64,000 bases of DNA from Mycobacterium sp. KBS0706. GTDB taxonomy: Bacteria > Pseudomonadota > Alphaproteobacteria > DSM-16000 > Inquilinaceae. Shown here piece after piece: positions 8,390 to 15,373 of the stretch. How positions within the stretch are numbered: the first letter of the stretch is position 1; every line of letters starts with the position of its first letter. The position numbers were made by a program, and so were the translations under genes. The notes beneath the pieces were generated by a model, which saw nothing but the letters and a program-made list of their open reading frames with translations, was not told the origin of the DNA and ran no database searches. The DNA is taken from the NCBI RefSeq assembly GCF_005938675.2, contig NZ_VCCH02000033.1:1-64000 (forward strand), read 5' to 3'.

Positions 8390-8674
8390 TCACCGGCTAA
8401 GCCACTTCTGTCGTTGGCTCGACGCCGCGGCGCTTGAGATCTTCAGGCGGCGCGCGATCTCCGAATCCGGCAGACCCTCACGGAACATTTGCCGGATGGC
8501 ACGCAGGCCGGCCTCATTGAGGCGGCCTCCAGGCGTCTTCCACCATGCACCCTCGTCGACGCCGGCGGCCGCGTGCTGATCGCGCAGCGCCATCAGAGCC
8601 TCGTTCAGGTGCTCGACCTGGCGCAAGGCGGCGTCGATCGCCGCGAGAGTCGTGCGCGTCGTTGCTTTGGTCAT
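8390..8674 (-). CDS. Small helix-turn-helix protein
   Basis: A 94-residue protein. Residues 1-35 form an amphipathic helix (TLAAIDAALRQVEHLNEALMALRD). Residues 57-92 look like a recombinase-type HTH (LRAIRQMFREGLPDSEIARRLKISSAAASSQRQKW). It could bind DNA as a small regulator. No strong Shine-Dalgarno is seen. Immediately upstream on the same strand an open frame ends in TAG at 8678-8680, four bases from this start, so translation may be coupled. Function unknown. Confidence 0.55.
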   Translation of the reverse strand: MTKATTRTTLAAIDAALRQVEHLNEALMALRDQHAAAGVDEGAWWKTPGGRLNEAGLRAIRQMFREGLPDSEIARRLKISSAAASSQRQKWLSR

Positions 8675-9449
8675 CCGCTAGTAAACCGTCTGGCTTCCAA
8701 CCGCGGCCAGGCGATGCGCGGCCGTCGTCGACCCCGTGATCGGAAGTTCGTGGACATGTGGCGGCGCCAGGCCGAGCATTTGATGCAGGTCGGCTGCCTC
8801 GCACTCATCGCGGAAAAGCCGGATCTGCAGCCGACCAGAAGGCGCCGACCTCAGCGGGATTGTGGGCGATCAGGTGACCGAAGGGCCTCTGAAGCGCGCT
8901 CTGCGGCACCGGCATCCGTGATCGATGAAACAGGACGCGAGGCAAGGGCGCAGAGCTGTGACGCGACATCCAAACTCCCCATCGAAAGAGAAGAGCCTAG
9001 ATGCCGCGCTCGCGCGGTCAAGCGCTAATGCTCTCCAATCAGGTCATTATGGCGCATTCCCTACGCCCGAATAGGGGCGAGGAGCTGGGCTGCAAGCCCG
9101 ATGTAGCACGTGCACGCTTCGGATTGACCAATCCGATGGCGGCCAAGCACAAAAATAACAAGTGTAAAGTGTGATGTTATTGATTATGGAAAATGTGGGA
9201 CCTCAATGCCGACCGCTACCGACCAGGAGCGGACGTTCTCAGGAGAGAAAATGCACGTCCGCAGCGTCCGCTTTGCCCACATCCGGGAGCAGTCCAGGCC
9301 GCTCCGAACCAGACACTGCCCCGTCGCTGCGGCGGCTCACGAAACTGGAGATCACGGCGATGTTCGGCTCTTTCCAAAGCGGACATTGCGAACGTCTGCT
9401 TTCAGGCAGGCAGTTTGCCGACCGCGTTGGGCGAGTGAACGTCAGCCCC
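8675..9449. other. Long gap, one doubtful minus-strand frame
   Basis: No gene is firmly supported. On the minus strand a frame open from 8869 down to a TAG at 8678 reads LQIRLFRDECEAADLHQMLGLAPPHVH and HELPITGSTTAAHRLAAVG, which looks protein-like but has no clear start. It may be a decayed gene upstream of the HTH protein. The segment 9091-9195 resembles 13710-13776 (see the repeat entries). Confidence 0.3.
9091..9195 (+). repeat. Imperfect direct repeat, left copy, flanking the ATPase module
   Basis: Contains TGCAAGCCCG at 9091, GCACGTGCACGCTTCGGATT at 9106-9125 and TTATGGAAAATG at 9184-9195. The right copy has the same three elements in the same order (13710, 13725-13744, 13765-13776). 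The last element is identical over 12 bases and the middle one matches at 16 of 20. Spacing differs by 38 bases between the last two elements. Confidence 0.45.
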
Positions 9450-10781
9450 CTAGGGTATGTGCACGGTCTCGGTCACTTCAGGGTCGGCGAACACGCCGCG
9501 CGCCCGCAGCGCATCAGCCTGCCGGCGATAGTCAGGCGTTAAATCCCTTGCGTCGAACACCCGGAGCAGCCGGATCGGGTCGTCCCAGGCGCGATTGTTG
9601 ATCCCGAGCCCGACGATCGTGTCGCCGCCGAAGCGATCGGCCGCGACGATGATGTGGTCTCTCAGGTCCTGCAGGCACCAGCGGTCGTGGTCGGCGATCG
9701 CCACCCCGGGTCGTGGTGGCGGAAAGGTCATCAACACATAGCGGACGCCTGGGCTAGAGGAGCTCTCGAGGGTCAGCCCCCGGGACGTTGCCTGGTTGGG
9801 CTCGTCCAGCAGATCATGAAGGCCGCCGACGATCATCCGGCGCGAGAAGCGCGACTCCTGGGCCAGCAGGCGCATGCCAGCCTCATGGTTGGGCGCGTCG
9901 GGGTGGCCGTCGCCCGCCTGCAGGGCCAGATACTCGCGGTGGAAGTCGCCGACCATCGCGTCGATCAGTCGGCTCGGCCGGTTCTTCTCGGCCGTCGCCA
10001 GATCGCGCTCGGACCCAGCGAAGCTGTCCCAAAGGCCGTCGACTCGGCGCGACAGCGTGGGACCCGGGCCGTCAACCCTATACCCCAGCCCCTGCATCCA
10101 GTTGATTGTCGCATGGGCCAGGAGGTCGGGTTCGCGGAAGCAAAACCCGCCGCCACCGGCCAGAGCGGCGGCGCGCGAGGCTAGGTAGGCGATGAAGTCC
10201 GGGGCGGTATCCAGCCGTTCGAGCAGCAGATTGATGCCGTCGCCGTCGAAGAAGTGGACGAACTGGCCCCGCACCTCAAGCGCGCCTACTGTAAACGGCT
10301 TGCCGGGGGCTGCATCGTCATAGCTTAGCGGCGACCACCCCGGCGGCCGCACCGCGGGGTCCTTGGCCGGGCGAGCGACACCGACCAAGTGGTAGCGGCG
10401 CCGGGCGTGTGGGGCCAAGGGGAAGGCGAGCGGTTGGCGCGCGCCCGCGTCCACGAAGACGCGGGTCTCGGGCATCTCCAGCCGGCGCAGAGCGCCGCCC
10501 AGTTGCTTCAGGCTGGCGTCCACCGCCGCCGTCGACCAGCGCGACCAGGCGAGCTCTGGCCCGTCGGCGACTTCGAAATCGCAGGCCTTGTCCGAGATGA
10601 CGATCACGTCATCGCCGAACGGGATGACGAGGTCTGAGATCTCCTTGCCCGCCTTGTAGGCCGGGCCGGGGATCGCCCAGGGCGTCAGGAAGGTCCGCTC
10701 GGCAAGCTGGAGCAGGAAGGATTCGGATCGGCTGGCGGGCATCGAGACGGGCACGGTGATTGGGGCAGGGCCACAATTCAA
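9450..10781 (-). CDS. Nuclease-like hypothetical protein, divergent from the SMC-like ATPase
   Basis: A 443-residue protein of no family I can name. Residues 40-70 read PAYKAGKEISDLVI then PFGDDVIVISDKACDFE, a KE...D...(D)xK arrangement seen in some PD-(D/E)XK-fold nucleases and in uncharacterised defence proteins (inference). The rest is soluble, rich in aromatic residues and without membrane segments. The reported start is TTG at 10781; an ATG at 10742 (residue 14) is equally possible and neither has a clear ribosome binding site. It diverges from the two-gene operon starting at 10853, sharing a 71-base intergenic region, which suggests joint regulation. Confidence 0.65.
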   Translation of the reverse strand: MNCGPAPITVPVSMPASRSESFLLQLAERTFLTPWAIPGPAYKAGKEISDLVIPFGDDVIVISDKACDFEVADGPELAWSRWSTAAVDASLKQLGGALRRLEMPETRVFVDAGARQPLAFPLAPHARRRYHLVGVARPAKDPAVRPPGWSPLSYDDAAPGKPFTVGALEVRGQFVHFFDGDGINLLLERLDTAPDFIAYLASRAAALAGGGGFCFREPDLLAHATINWMQGLGYRVDGPGPTLSRRVDGLWDSFAGSERDLATAEKNRPSRLIDAMVGDFHREYLALQAGDGHPDAPNHEAGMRLLAQESRFSRRMIVGGLHDLLDEPNQATSRGLTLESSSSPGVRYVLMTFPPPRPGVAIADHDRWCLQDLRDHIIVAADRFGGDTIVGLGINNRAWDDPIRLLRVFDARDLTPDYRRQADALRARGVFADPEVTETVHIP

Positions 10782-10852
10782 GCGTGAGCTGGGCCCCGCT
10801 CTAGATTGGGTGGCGGGGGCCGTTCTGCTAGGATGATCTTGAGAGGAAGGAA

Positions 10853-11086
10853 ATGTCGGACGACACCCAGCAAAAGGCGGACCCCGCGCAAGAACAGGCG
10901 CACGACGCCGACGACGTCGTGCCCGTGGCCACGGTGGCGAGCGGCGTGCTTGGCGCGTTTTTCGACGAGCTCGAGAAGACCGAAGGCCTGACGGACAAGG
11001 CCGGCAAGCTGCGCGCCCTCGTCCTCGGCGACGGGGTCATGGCCGAGCCGGCCATCCGCGCCATCCTGTTCCCGGATGCGACATGA
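10853..11086 (+). CDS. Small acidic partner protein of the SMC-like ATPase
   Basis: A 77-residue protein. The N-terminus is acidic and polar (DDTQQKADPAQEQAHDADD), followed by a helical part (ASGVLGAFFDELEKTEGLTDKAGKLRALVLGDG). GAGAGGAAGGAA immediately upstream is a strong Shine-Dalgarno. The stop overlaps the next start by four bases (ATGA), so translation is coupled and the two products probably act together. I do not recognise a family. Confidence 0.75.
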   Translation: MSDDTQQKADPAQEQAHDADDVVPVATVASGVLGAFFDELEKTEGLTDKAGKLRALVLGDGVMAEPAIRAILFPDAT

Positions 11087-13599
11087 TCCGCATCGACAAG
11101 ATCACCATCCGCAAGTTCCGCGGGATCGTTGAGCTGGAGTTGGAGCCCAAGGGCGAGAACTTCGCCGCCTGCGGACCGAATGGCACGGGCAAGAGCGGCA
11201 TCGTCGACGCGATCGAGTTCGCCCTGACCGGCAATCTCTCGCGCCTGTCCGGCCGCGGCACCAAGGAGCTGTCGGTCAAGCAGCATGGGCCGCACGTCGA
11301 CTACGTCAAGAAGCCCGAGGAGGCCTGGGTCCGGCTCGACGTGACTTTGCCGTCCCTGGGCACGAAGGCATCCATCACCCGCACGGTCAAAGCGGCCACC
11401 GCGCCGACCATCGAGCCGGCGGACGCCGTTGTCCTGGCCGCCTTCGCCGACGTCAAACTCCACCCCGAGTTCGTTTTGTCGCGCCGCGAGCTGATCCGCT
11501 ACATCATCGCCGAGCCTGGGGACCGGTCCGACGAGGTCCAGGCGCTGCTGCGCCTTAGCGACGTTGAAAAGCTGCGCGGCGTCCTCAACAAGATTAACAA
11601 CGCCTGCGCCAAGGACGTGGCGCCGGCTGAACGCGCCGAGCGGACGGCGACCCAGCCCCTGCTGGACGCCCTCGGGATCGAGAAGCTCGGCAATGCGGCC
11701 GTGCTGGACGCGGTGAATCCTAAGCGCACTTTGCTCGGTCTGGCGCCGCTCCATGACCTGACGGCGACGACGGATCTGGCGGACGGCCTCCAGGCCGAAG
11801 GGGAGGGGGCCGTCCAGAAGGTCCCCAAGGCGCAAGCCGCCGCGGACCTGGCGACGTTGCGCACCGCGCTGACGACCCTGGGCGGCGAAGAGGTGAAGGC
11901 CCGGTGCGCTAAGATCTCCGAGTCGACCGCGGCGCTGTCCGGGGACGCCGACGCCGCCAACGAGGTCAAGCGCGAGACACTGCTGAAGACGGCGCTCGAC
12001 CTCTACGACGACGAGCACTGCCCGGTGTGCGACACGCCGCAGACGCCCGACGACTTCACCGCCCACCTGAAGGGCAAGCTCGACCACCTGACCGAGGTCG
12101 CCCAGCAACGCAAAGCCCTCGAGACGGAGATCGCGCCTCTGCTCGACACGGTCACCGCCGCCGGATCGGCCATCCGGACCATCCTGCCCTACCGGGCGAT
12201 GTTCGAGCCCAAGCTCGAGCTCAAGGTACTGGCCGACTACCGCGTCCTGCTGGACGGCCGCTACCAGCAGTTGAACAAGCTGCTGCCTCTCGAAGACACC
12301 CTGGCGATCGTCGAGGCCGGGTTCGAGATCGCGCCGCTCGGCGCGGAGCTCGATTTGGCCGAGGCCGCCATCAAGGCCGTGCCGGAGCCGAACGCCGAGG
12401 TCGGCGCCCGCACCTTCCTGCTAAACGCTCAGGCGCGGCTGAAAGCCTACCGGGAGGCGAAGGAGGCGCACCAAACCGCCAAAGCCAATGCCACGCTGGC
12501 GGCCCGGGTCTACGACATCTACGGAACGTCGACGACAGCGGCGCTAGAGGCGATCTACGCCAAGGTCGAGGGCACGTTCTCGGACCTCTATCGCGAGATC
12601 AACAAGCCCGACGAGGGCAAGTTCACGGCCCAGCTGCTGCCCTCGCTCGGCAAGCTCGGCTTCAACGTCGACTTCTATGGCCGCGGCCAGTTCCCGCCTG
12701 GTGCCTTCCACAGCGAAGGCCATCAGGACGGTATGGGCCTCTGCCTGTACCTGGCGCTGATGAGCCACCTGCTCGGCGACAACTTCACCTTCGCGGTCCT
12801 CGATGACGTGCTGATGTCGGTCGACCGGGGACACCGCCGAGAGGTGTGCGCCCTGCTCAAGAAGCGCTTCCCCAAGAGCCAGTTCATCCTGACCACACAC
12901 GACGAGGTGTGGCTGCGGCACATGAAGGCCGAGGGCCTGATCAAGGGGAAGAGCTTCGCCCACTTCAAGAACTGGAGCGTCGATACCGGACCGGCCGAAT
13001 GGACCAACGCCGGGGTGTGGGAGGAGATCGACGCTCACCTCTCCAAGGGCGACGTCCAGCCGGCGGCGGCGGCGCTGCGCCACTACCTCGAATACTTCGC
13101 TGGGGAGATGTGCCACCGGCTGCGCGGCACGGTCGAGTATCGCGGCGACGGCAACTTCGGCGTCGGTGACCTGTTCACCGGCGCCTCCAACGCCCTGGCC
13201 GATGCCTTCAAGAAGGCCAAGGCGTCGGCCAACTCCTGGAACAAGCAGGACCTGGTGACCGCCATCGGCGAGCGGGCCGCCGCCTTCACCGCCGCGCGGG
13301 AGGCCGCCAAAGTGGATCAGTGGCAGCTGAACGCCGGCGTCCACTACAACCCTTGGGCCGACCTGACGCGCGAGGACTTCCAACACGTGGTCGACGCCCA
13401 CAAGGCGTTCGTGGCGCAGTTCGAATGCGCCAACTGCTCGGAGCTACTGTGGGTCACGCCGGAGTACAAGCCGAAGGAGCAGCTCTGCTGCTCGTGCGGC
13501 GACGCCAGCTTGAACCTGATTCCCAAACCGGCGGGAGCCAAGCCCGCCGCCTCACCCGACGCGCCAAAAGAGGAAGCGGTAGAGCCCGCCGCCAAGTGA
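11083..13599 (+). CDS. Rad50/SMC-like AAA ATPase with zinc hook
   Basis: An 838-residue ATPase of the ABC/SMC class. Walker A is GPNGTGKS at residues 31-38. A CPVC zinc-hook-like motif lies at 313-316, surrounded by helical segments that could form short coiled coils. The signature-like SEGHQDGMGL is at 544, Walker B FAVLDD at 570-575, and the H-loop TTHDE at 604-608. After the ATPase head comes a further domain of about 200 residues, ending in a zinc-ribbon-like CANC...CCSC (Cys782, 785, 802, 803, 805) and a charged tail. DNA-end sensing or DNA clamping is plausible. The coupled small gene upstream and divergent nuclease-like gene resemble the layout of SMC-based phage-defence loci, but I cannot match a named system. 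Confidence 0.85.
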   Translation: MIRIDKITIRKFRGIVELELEPKGENFAACGPNGTGKSGIVDAIEFALTGNLSRLSGRGTKELSVKQHGPHVDYVKKPEEAWVRLDVTLPSLGTKASITRTVKAATAPTIEPADAVVLAAFADVKLHPEFVLSRRELIRYIIAEPGDRSDEVQALLRLSDVEKLRGVLNKINNACAKDVAPAERAERTATQPLLDALGIEKLGNAAVLDAVNPKRTLLGLAPLHDLTATTDLADGLQAEGEGAVQKVPKAQAAADLATLRTALTTLGGEEVKARCAKISESTAALSGDADAANEVKRETLLKTALDLYDDEHCPVCDTPQTPDDFTAHLKGKLDHLTEVAQQRKALETEIAPLLDTVTAAGSAIRTILPYRAMFEPKLELKVLADYRVLLDGRYQQLNKLLPLEDTLAIVEAGFEIAPLGAELDLAEAAIKAVPEPNAEVGARTFLLNAQARLKAYREAKEAHQTAKANATLAARVYDIYGTSTTAALEAIYAKVEGTFSDLYREINKPDEGKFTAQLLPSLGKLGFNVDFYGRGQFPPGAFHSEGHQDGMGLCLYLALMSHLLGDNFTFAVLDDVLMSVDRGHRREVCALLKKRFPKSQFILTTHDEVWLRHMKAEGLIKGKSFAHFKNWSVDTGPAEWTNAGVWEEIDAHLSKGDVQPAAAALRHYLEYFAGEMCHRLRGTVEYRGDGNFGVGDLFTGASNALADAFKKAKASANSWNKQDLVTAIGERAAAFTAAREAAKVDQWQLNAGVHYNPWADLTREDFQHVVDAHKAFVAQFECANCSELLWVTPEYKPKEQLCCSCGDASLNLIPKPAGAKPAASPDAPKEEAVEPAAK

Positions 13600-13638
13600 T
13601 CTTAGAGCCGAGCTCAGCGCTGCCCCCGCGCCTAAAAT

Positions 13639-13660
13639 GCCGGAATGCTCACATTCCGGC
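13639..13660 (+). other. Hairpin downstream of the ATPase gene
   Basis: GCCGGAATG-CTCA-CATTCCGGC, a perfect 9-bp stem with a 4-base loop, 40 bases after the ATPase stop. There is no T-run, so it is at best a weak or Rho-assisted terminator. Confidence 0.45.
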
Positions 13661-13709
13661 CCGTCGGCCAACTTCGGGTTCGGAGAGCAATCCCAATTTC
13701 GGCTTCTCG

Positions 13710-13776
13710 TGCAGGCCGTATTGAGCATGTGCATGCTTCACATTTAACAGTCGGATAATGTTGGTTATGGAAAATG
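13710..13776 (+). repeat. Imperfect direct repeat, right copy, flanking the ATPase module
   Basis: TGCAGGCCG at 13710, GCATGTGCATGCTTCACATT at 13725-13744 and TTATGGAAAATG at 13765-13776 repeat the order seen at 9091-9195. The surrounding 13600-14011 holds no gene I can support apart from the vapB promoter region. Confidence 0.45.
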
Positions 13777-13966
13777 GCCGCGCGAGAAAGTACAAACTCC
13801 TCCATTGGAAGCGCCATTGCCGCACATCCGCCCATATTCATCCCGAGTACGCCCTCGAGGCGTTGATGGGCCACATGGGCCTCAGGCTCATGACCTATCC
13901 GTCAGGGCGGGGCGAACGCCTGCCTCGTCAGGCGCTCGCTCGCTCCGTCTCGTGACTTTAATTGTG

Positions 13967-14010
13967 GGATACACTACATTGGATAGACGGCTACACCAGT
14001 GAGGATACAC
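13967..14010 (+). promoter_or_regulatory. Direct repeats at the vapB start, probable operator
   Basis: GGATACAC occurs at 13967-13974 and again at 14003-14010, ending one base before the vapB ATG; a partial GGATA lies at 13981. Autoregulation of vapBC operons by VapB-VapC binding to repeats near the start codon is usual, so this is a reasonable operator. Promoter boxes are not clear. Confidence 0.45.
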
Positions 14011-14011
14011 C

Positions 14012-14257
14012 ATGGCGTTTCACATCAAAAATAGGGAGACCGACGCCTTGGCTCGCAAGCTTGCGAAGGCAAAGGGTATCGGTCTGACTGATGCGGTCCA
14101 TGAGGCTCTGCAGCATGAACTGGACCGCGAGCGCTCCAAGCCAAAACAGGCCGACCTCGCCGTGCAATTCTGCCGCGAGTTGCGCCAGCTCGGCAATCCC
14201 GCGAAGGGCCAGCCCGCCGATAAGGCGTTCTTCGACGATCTGAGCGGGAACGCGTGA
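14012..14257 (+). CDS. VapB-type antitoxin
   Basis: An 81-residue antitoxin of the Rv0623/PSK type. Residues 1-40 give the DNA-binding part (FHIKNRETDALARKLAKAKGIGLTDAVHEAL). The C-terminal part (AVQFCRELRQLG, KAFFDDLSG) is the segment that would wrap the toxin. It overlaps the toxin start (TGATG), typical of translational coupling. Length and order match the family. Confidence 0.85.
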   Translation: MAFHIKNRETDALARKLAKAKGIGLTDAVHEALQHELDRERSKPKQADLAVQFCRELRQLGNPAKGQPADKAFFDDLSGNA

Positions 14258-14658
14258 TGTTCGTCGATGCGTCCGCCCTGGTCGCCATGATGACCGATGA
14301 AACCGATGCGGCGACCCTCGCCAGCCGGCTGTCCGCCGGCGGCAGCAAGCCCATCACCTCGCCAATCGCCGTGTTCGAGACGGCCGCGGCCGTTTCACGG
14401 GTTCTCGCCCTCGAAGTTGATGTGGCGCAAAATGCCGTCGCTCGCTTCCTGGACCTGATGGGTATCAACGTGCTGTCGATACCGGCTTCCGCCGGTCCCA
14501 TCGCACTCGATGCCTTTGCCCGGTACGGGAAGGGACGGGGCCATCCGGCGCAGCTCAACATGGGCGACTGCTTCGCCTATGCCTGCGCCCGTTACTACCG
14601 CTCGCCCCTGCTGTTCAAGGGCGACGACTTCTCCAGGACCGACATCGCCGTTGCCTGA
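14257..14658 (+). CDS. VapC-type PIN-domain ribonuclease toxin
   Basis: A 133-residue PIN-domain protein, a Mg-dependent RNase that in this family cleaves tRNA or rRNA. The acidic residues of the active site are visible: Asp4 (FVDASALVA), Glu41 (VFETAAAV), Asp104 (NMGDCFAYACA) and Asp123/124 (FKGDDFSRTD). The ATG at 14257 is preferred over an overlapping GTG at 14254 because it gives the normal MFVDASAL start and shares its A with the vapB stop. It appears intact. Confidence 0.88.
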   Translation: MFVDASALVAMMTDETDAATLASRLSAGGSKPITSPIAVFETAAAVSRVLALEVDVAQNAVARFLDLMGINVLSIPASAGPIALDAFARYGKGRGHPAQLNMGDCFAYACARYYRSPLLFKGDDFSRTDIAVA

Positions 14659-14691
14659 GTGACGATGTCGTCAGCACCGAAGGAGGGTACG

Positions 14692-14889
14692 ATGAACCCC
14701 AAGCCCGACGAACCGGATGCCGCGATGGCCGAAGAGGAGCGGCGGGATCTGACTTGGGACGAAACCAAGTCGATTCTCGCGCTGCTACGGGCAGGCCACC
14801 CGACGGGCAGGATCGTAGAACTCACCGGTATTCGGCCCTCCGCGGTCCGGGCGGTCGCCACCGCGCTGCTGCAGGATCTGGACGACTGA
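14692..14889 (+). CDS. Small acidic HTH-like protein
   Basis: A 65-residue protein. The start at 14692 has AAGGAGG at a fitting distance. After an acidic N-terminus (EEERRDLTWDETK) the sequence SILALLRAGHPTGRIVELTGIRPSAVRAVATAL looks like a short helix-turn-helix. It lies between vapC and another tiny gene on the same strand. Function unknown. Confidence 0.5.
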   Translation: MNPKPDEPDAAMAEEERRDLTWDETKSILALLRAGHPTGRIVELTGIRPSAVRAVATALLQDLDD

Positions 14890-14950
14890 CTCGAGGGTCG
14901 TTCTAACCCGGCGGCGGGTCCGGCTCGCCAGTCAACCAATGAGGGGAAAC

Positions 14951-15184
14951 ATGAAGGTTACCATCGAGATCACCGATAAAACAGCGGCCGACCTGGCCGA
15001 GCTGGTCAAGCTGTGCACCGAGATAGACGCCGAGCGCGAGGGCGCGACCACGCACGGTCCCCTCACGGTCGAGCGGCTGCTTGTGATGCTCGCCGAGGAT
15101 GCCGGGATGGTCCTCAGCCGGCCCGGCTCGTGGGAGGGGTCGAACATGGCAAACGTCCTGTCGAGCCACGGCTACCAGCTGTAA
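14951..15184 (+). CDS. Small hypothetical protein
   Basis: A 77-residue protein, KVTIEITDKTAADLAELVKL at the N-terminus, followed by a predicted helix (TVERLLVMLAEDAG) and a C-terminus ending HGYQL. GAGGGG lies 6 bases upstream of the ATG at 14951; an in-frame ATG at 14939 is less well placed. It has the shape of a small ribbon-helix protein, but the assignment is not secure. Confidence 0.5.
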   Translation: MKVTIEITDKTAADLAELVKLCTEIDAEREGATTHGPLTVERLLVMLAEDAGMVLSRPGSWEGSNMANVLSSHGYQL

Positions 15185-15214
15185 TTCGGGAACACCCTCA
15201 CCGAGGAGGCGACT

Positions 15215-15310
15215 GTGCGGGTCCACGACCTGTCCGACGCTCAGATCAGGATCTTGCTCAAGTTGCGCGCCAGGGAGCGCGCCGCGGCCGAAGGCCGGAA
15301 GCGGCAATGA
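15215..15310 (+). CDS. Possible 31-residue small protein
   Basis: GTG at 15215, preceded by GAGGAGG, opens a 31-residue frame: RVHDLSDAQIRILLKLRARE then a basic tail. It forms one amphipathic helix. The strong ribosome binding site is the main support. It follows the gene at 14951 by 30 bases and could be a third member of a mini-operon. Confidence 0.4.
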   Translation: MRVHDLSDAQIRILLKLRARERAAAEGRKRQ

Positions 15311-15373
15311 CCGAAACGCGCGAGATCGCACTCCCCGCGCTGCAGTCCAACCCCGCCTGCTAGCCCGACCTGC

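Noticed and set aside
8489..9028. Plus-strand 179-codon frame
   Set aside because: Antisense to the HTH gene at 8390-8674 and Arg-rich beyond it; no ribosome binding site.
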